64,000 nt of DNA from Cupriavidus metallidurans CH34 (GTDB taxonomy: Bacteria > Pseudomonadota > Gammaproteobacteria > Burkholderiales > Burkholderiaceae). The stretch is from assembly GCF_000196015.1 (NCBI RefSeq), contig NC_007973.1, positions 1,054,001-1,118,000 on the forward strand. Reading direction: 5' to 3'. The position numbers were made by a program, and so were the translations under genes. Below, piece by piece: positions 63,466-64,000 of the stretch. The notes beneath the pieces are model-generated. The model saw only the letters and a program-made list of their open reading frames with translations. It did not search any database and was not told the origin of the DNA. Numbering within the stretch: position 1 is the first letter of the stretch; each line of letters starts with the position of its first letter.

Positions 63466-63984
63466 TTGAAAGACGATTTTTTTGCGCTGTTCGGGCTGCC
63501 TGCCCGTTATGAAGTGGACGAGGCCGCGCTGGACGCGGCCTATCGCACGGTCCAGTCGCAGGCACACCCGGACCGTTTCGCCAATGCGGGCGATGCCGAG
63601 CGGCGCGTGGCCATGCAGTGGGCCGCGCATGCCAACGAGGCATACCGGACGCTGCGCCAGCCGCTCAAGCGCGCGATCTATCTTCTGCATCTGCGGGGCG
63701 TCGATATCCAGGCCGAGAGCAATACGGCCATGGCACCCGAATTCCTGATGCAGCAGATGGAATGGCGCGAGGCGCTGCAGGATGCCGTCGACGGCCGCGC
63801 GGTGGATCAGCTGGATCGCCTGCTGCGCGATCTGCGTCAGGAAAAGCTCGAACGCCATGCGGCGCTTGGCGCGCTGCTTGATGCAGACGACAACGGCGCC
63901 GCTGGCGAGGCGGCACGACAGCTAATGTTTATCGAGAAGATCGAACACGACGCGAGCGAGGCGATCGATCGTCTCGAGGAATAA
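63466..63984 (+). CDS. hscB: Fe-S protein assembly co-chaperone HscB
   Basis: A 172-residue J-protein that delivers IscU to HscA. The J-domain HPD motif is at 34-36 (QAHPDRF) and the C-terminal three-helix domain follows. There is no ATG at the expected place: a TTG at 63466 with GGGGA upstream gives [18 protein letters not shown], matching the family start; another TTG at 63451 would add five residues. Confidence 0.95.
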   Translation: MKDDFFALFGLPARYEVDEAALDAAYRTVQSQAHPDRFANAGDAERRVAMQWAAHANEAYRTLRQPLKRAIYLLHLRGVDIQAESNTAMAPEFLMQQMEWREALQDAVDGRAVDQLDRLLRDLRQEKLERHAALGALLDADDNGAAGEAARQLMFIEKIEHDASEAIDRLEE

Positions 63985-63993
63985 AGAAATACC

Positions 63994-64000
63994 ATGGCAC
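63994..64000 (+). CDS. Start of the next isc gene, probably hscA (3' part outside window)
   Basis: ATGGCAC begins 9 bases after the hscB stop, behind AAAGAAA. Only Met-Ala is visible. The usual operon order makes hscA, the Hsp70 partner of HscB, by far the most likely, but the sequence itself cannot show it. Confidence 0.45.

Overview
The window is GC-rich chromosomal DNA of a betaproteobacterium of the Burkholderiaceae, most likely Cupriavidus or a close relative. Evidence for this is the intracellular PHB depolymerase with its nucleophile at Cys183 (the number known for PhaZ1 of Ralstonia/Cupriavidus), two orphan Bug-type (TctC) binding proteins, a DUF1841 protein, a soluble RsxB overlapping nth, and the gene order hrcA/nadK/recN. 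About 55 genes are densely packed. I saw no tRNA, rRNA, insertion sequence, prophage or CRISPR array, and most genes look like core or conserved genes.

Layout. 1-7.1 kb: the tail of a LysR regulator, a lipoprotein-type gamma-glutamyltransferase, a Bug protein, and a leftward acyl-CoA group (3-hydroxyacyl-CoA dehydrogenase, crotonase, APH-like kinase). 7.3-15.8 kb: GST, YbdL-type aminotransferase, PIN protein, YaaA, M14 carboxypeptidase, a lipoprotein, and an N-formylglutamate amidohydrolase/Bug pair facing a LysR gene. 15.9-19.7 kb: MoxR-GNAT-VWA operon and two c-type cytochromes. 19.8-21.1 kb: a class I DAHP synthase gene preceded by a complete-looking transcription attenuator with an aromatic-rich leader peptide. 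21.4-32.2 kb: methyltransferase, the YhdP-nitrilase-TldD operon, and glnE. 32.2-35.2 kb: rhombosortase, a GlyGly-CTERM subtilase, and a lipoprotein that resembles the subtilase propeptide. 35.2-42.3 kb: recN, nadK, hrcA, hemH, hslR, grpE and a thioredoxin-like gene. 42.3-46 kb: phospholipase A, DUF1841, an EamA transporter and a RutE-type reductase. 46-50 kb: a TetR gene divergent from a Baeyer-Villiger-type monooxygenase, an alpha/beta hydrolase and a Coq4-like gene. 50-55 kb: nth, rsxB, a second TetR gene, phaZ and an aromatic/aspartate aminotransferase. 55-60.6 kb: uvrB, two small proteins, a low-molecular-weight phosphatase and a large membrane protein. 60.7-64 kb: iscR-iscS-iscU-iscA-hscB and the first bases of a following gene, probably hscA.

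Two results stand out. First, upstream of the DAHP synthase gene a 21-residue leader peptide carries the run FYFYFFW. Around it are four RNA segments that can form a 1:2 hairpin, a 2:3 antiterminator and a 3:4 terminator with a T7 tail, so aromatic amino acid supply probably controls aroG by ribosome stalling. Second, the rhombosortase, subtilase and propeptide-like lipoprotein form a compact surface-protease locus, and the separately encoded propeptide homologue may be an inhibitor or folding helper for the protease.

Other regulatory signals read from the bases are a type 1 IscR site over the iscR promoter, a palindromic operator between the TetR and monooxygenase genes, a 13-bp inverted repeat in the EamA leader, a terminator-like hairpin just before the TTG start of hscB, and a recurring palindrome at convergent gene ends. 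All function assignments come from reading sequence motifs; no search was run.
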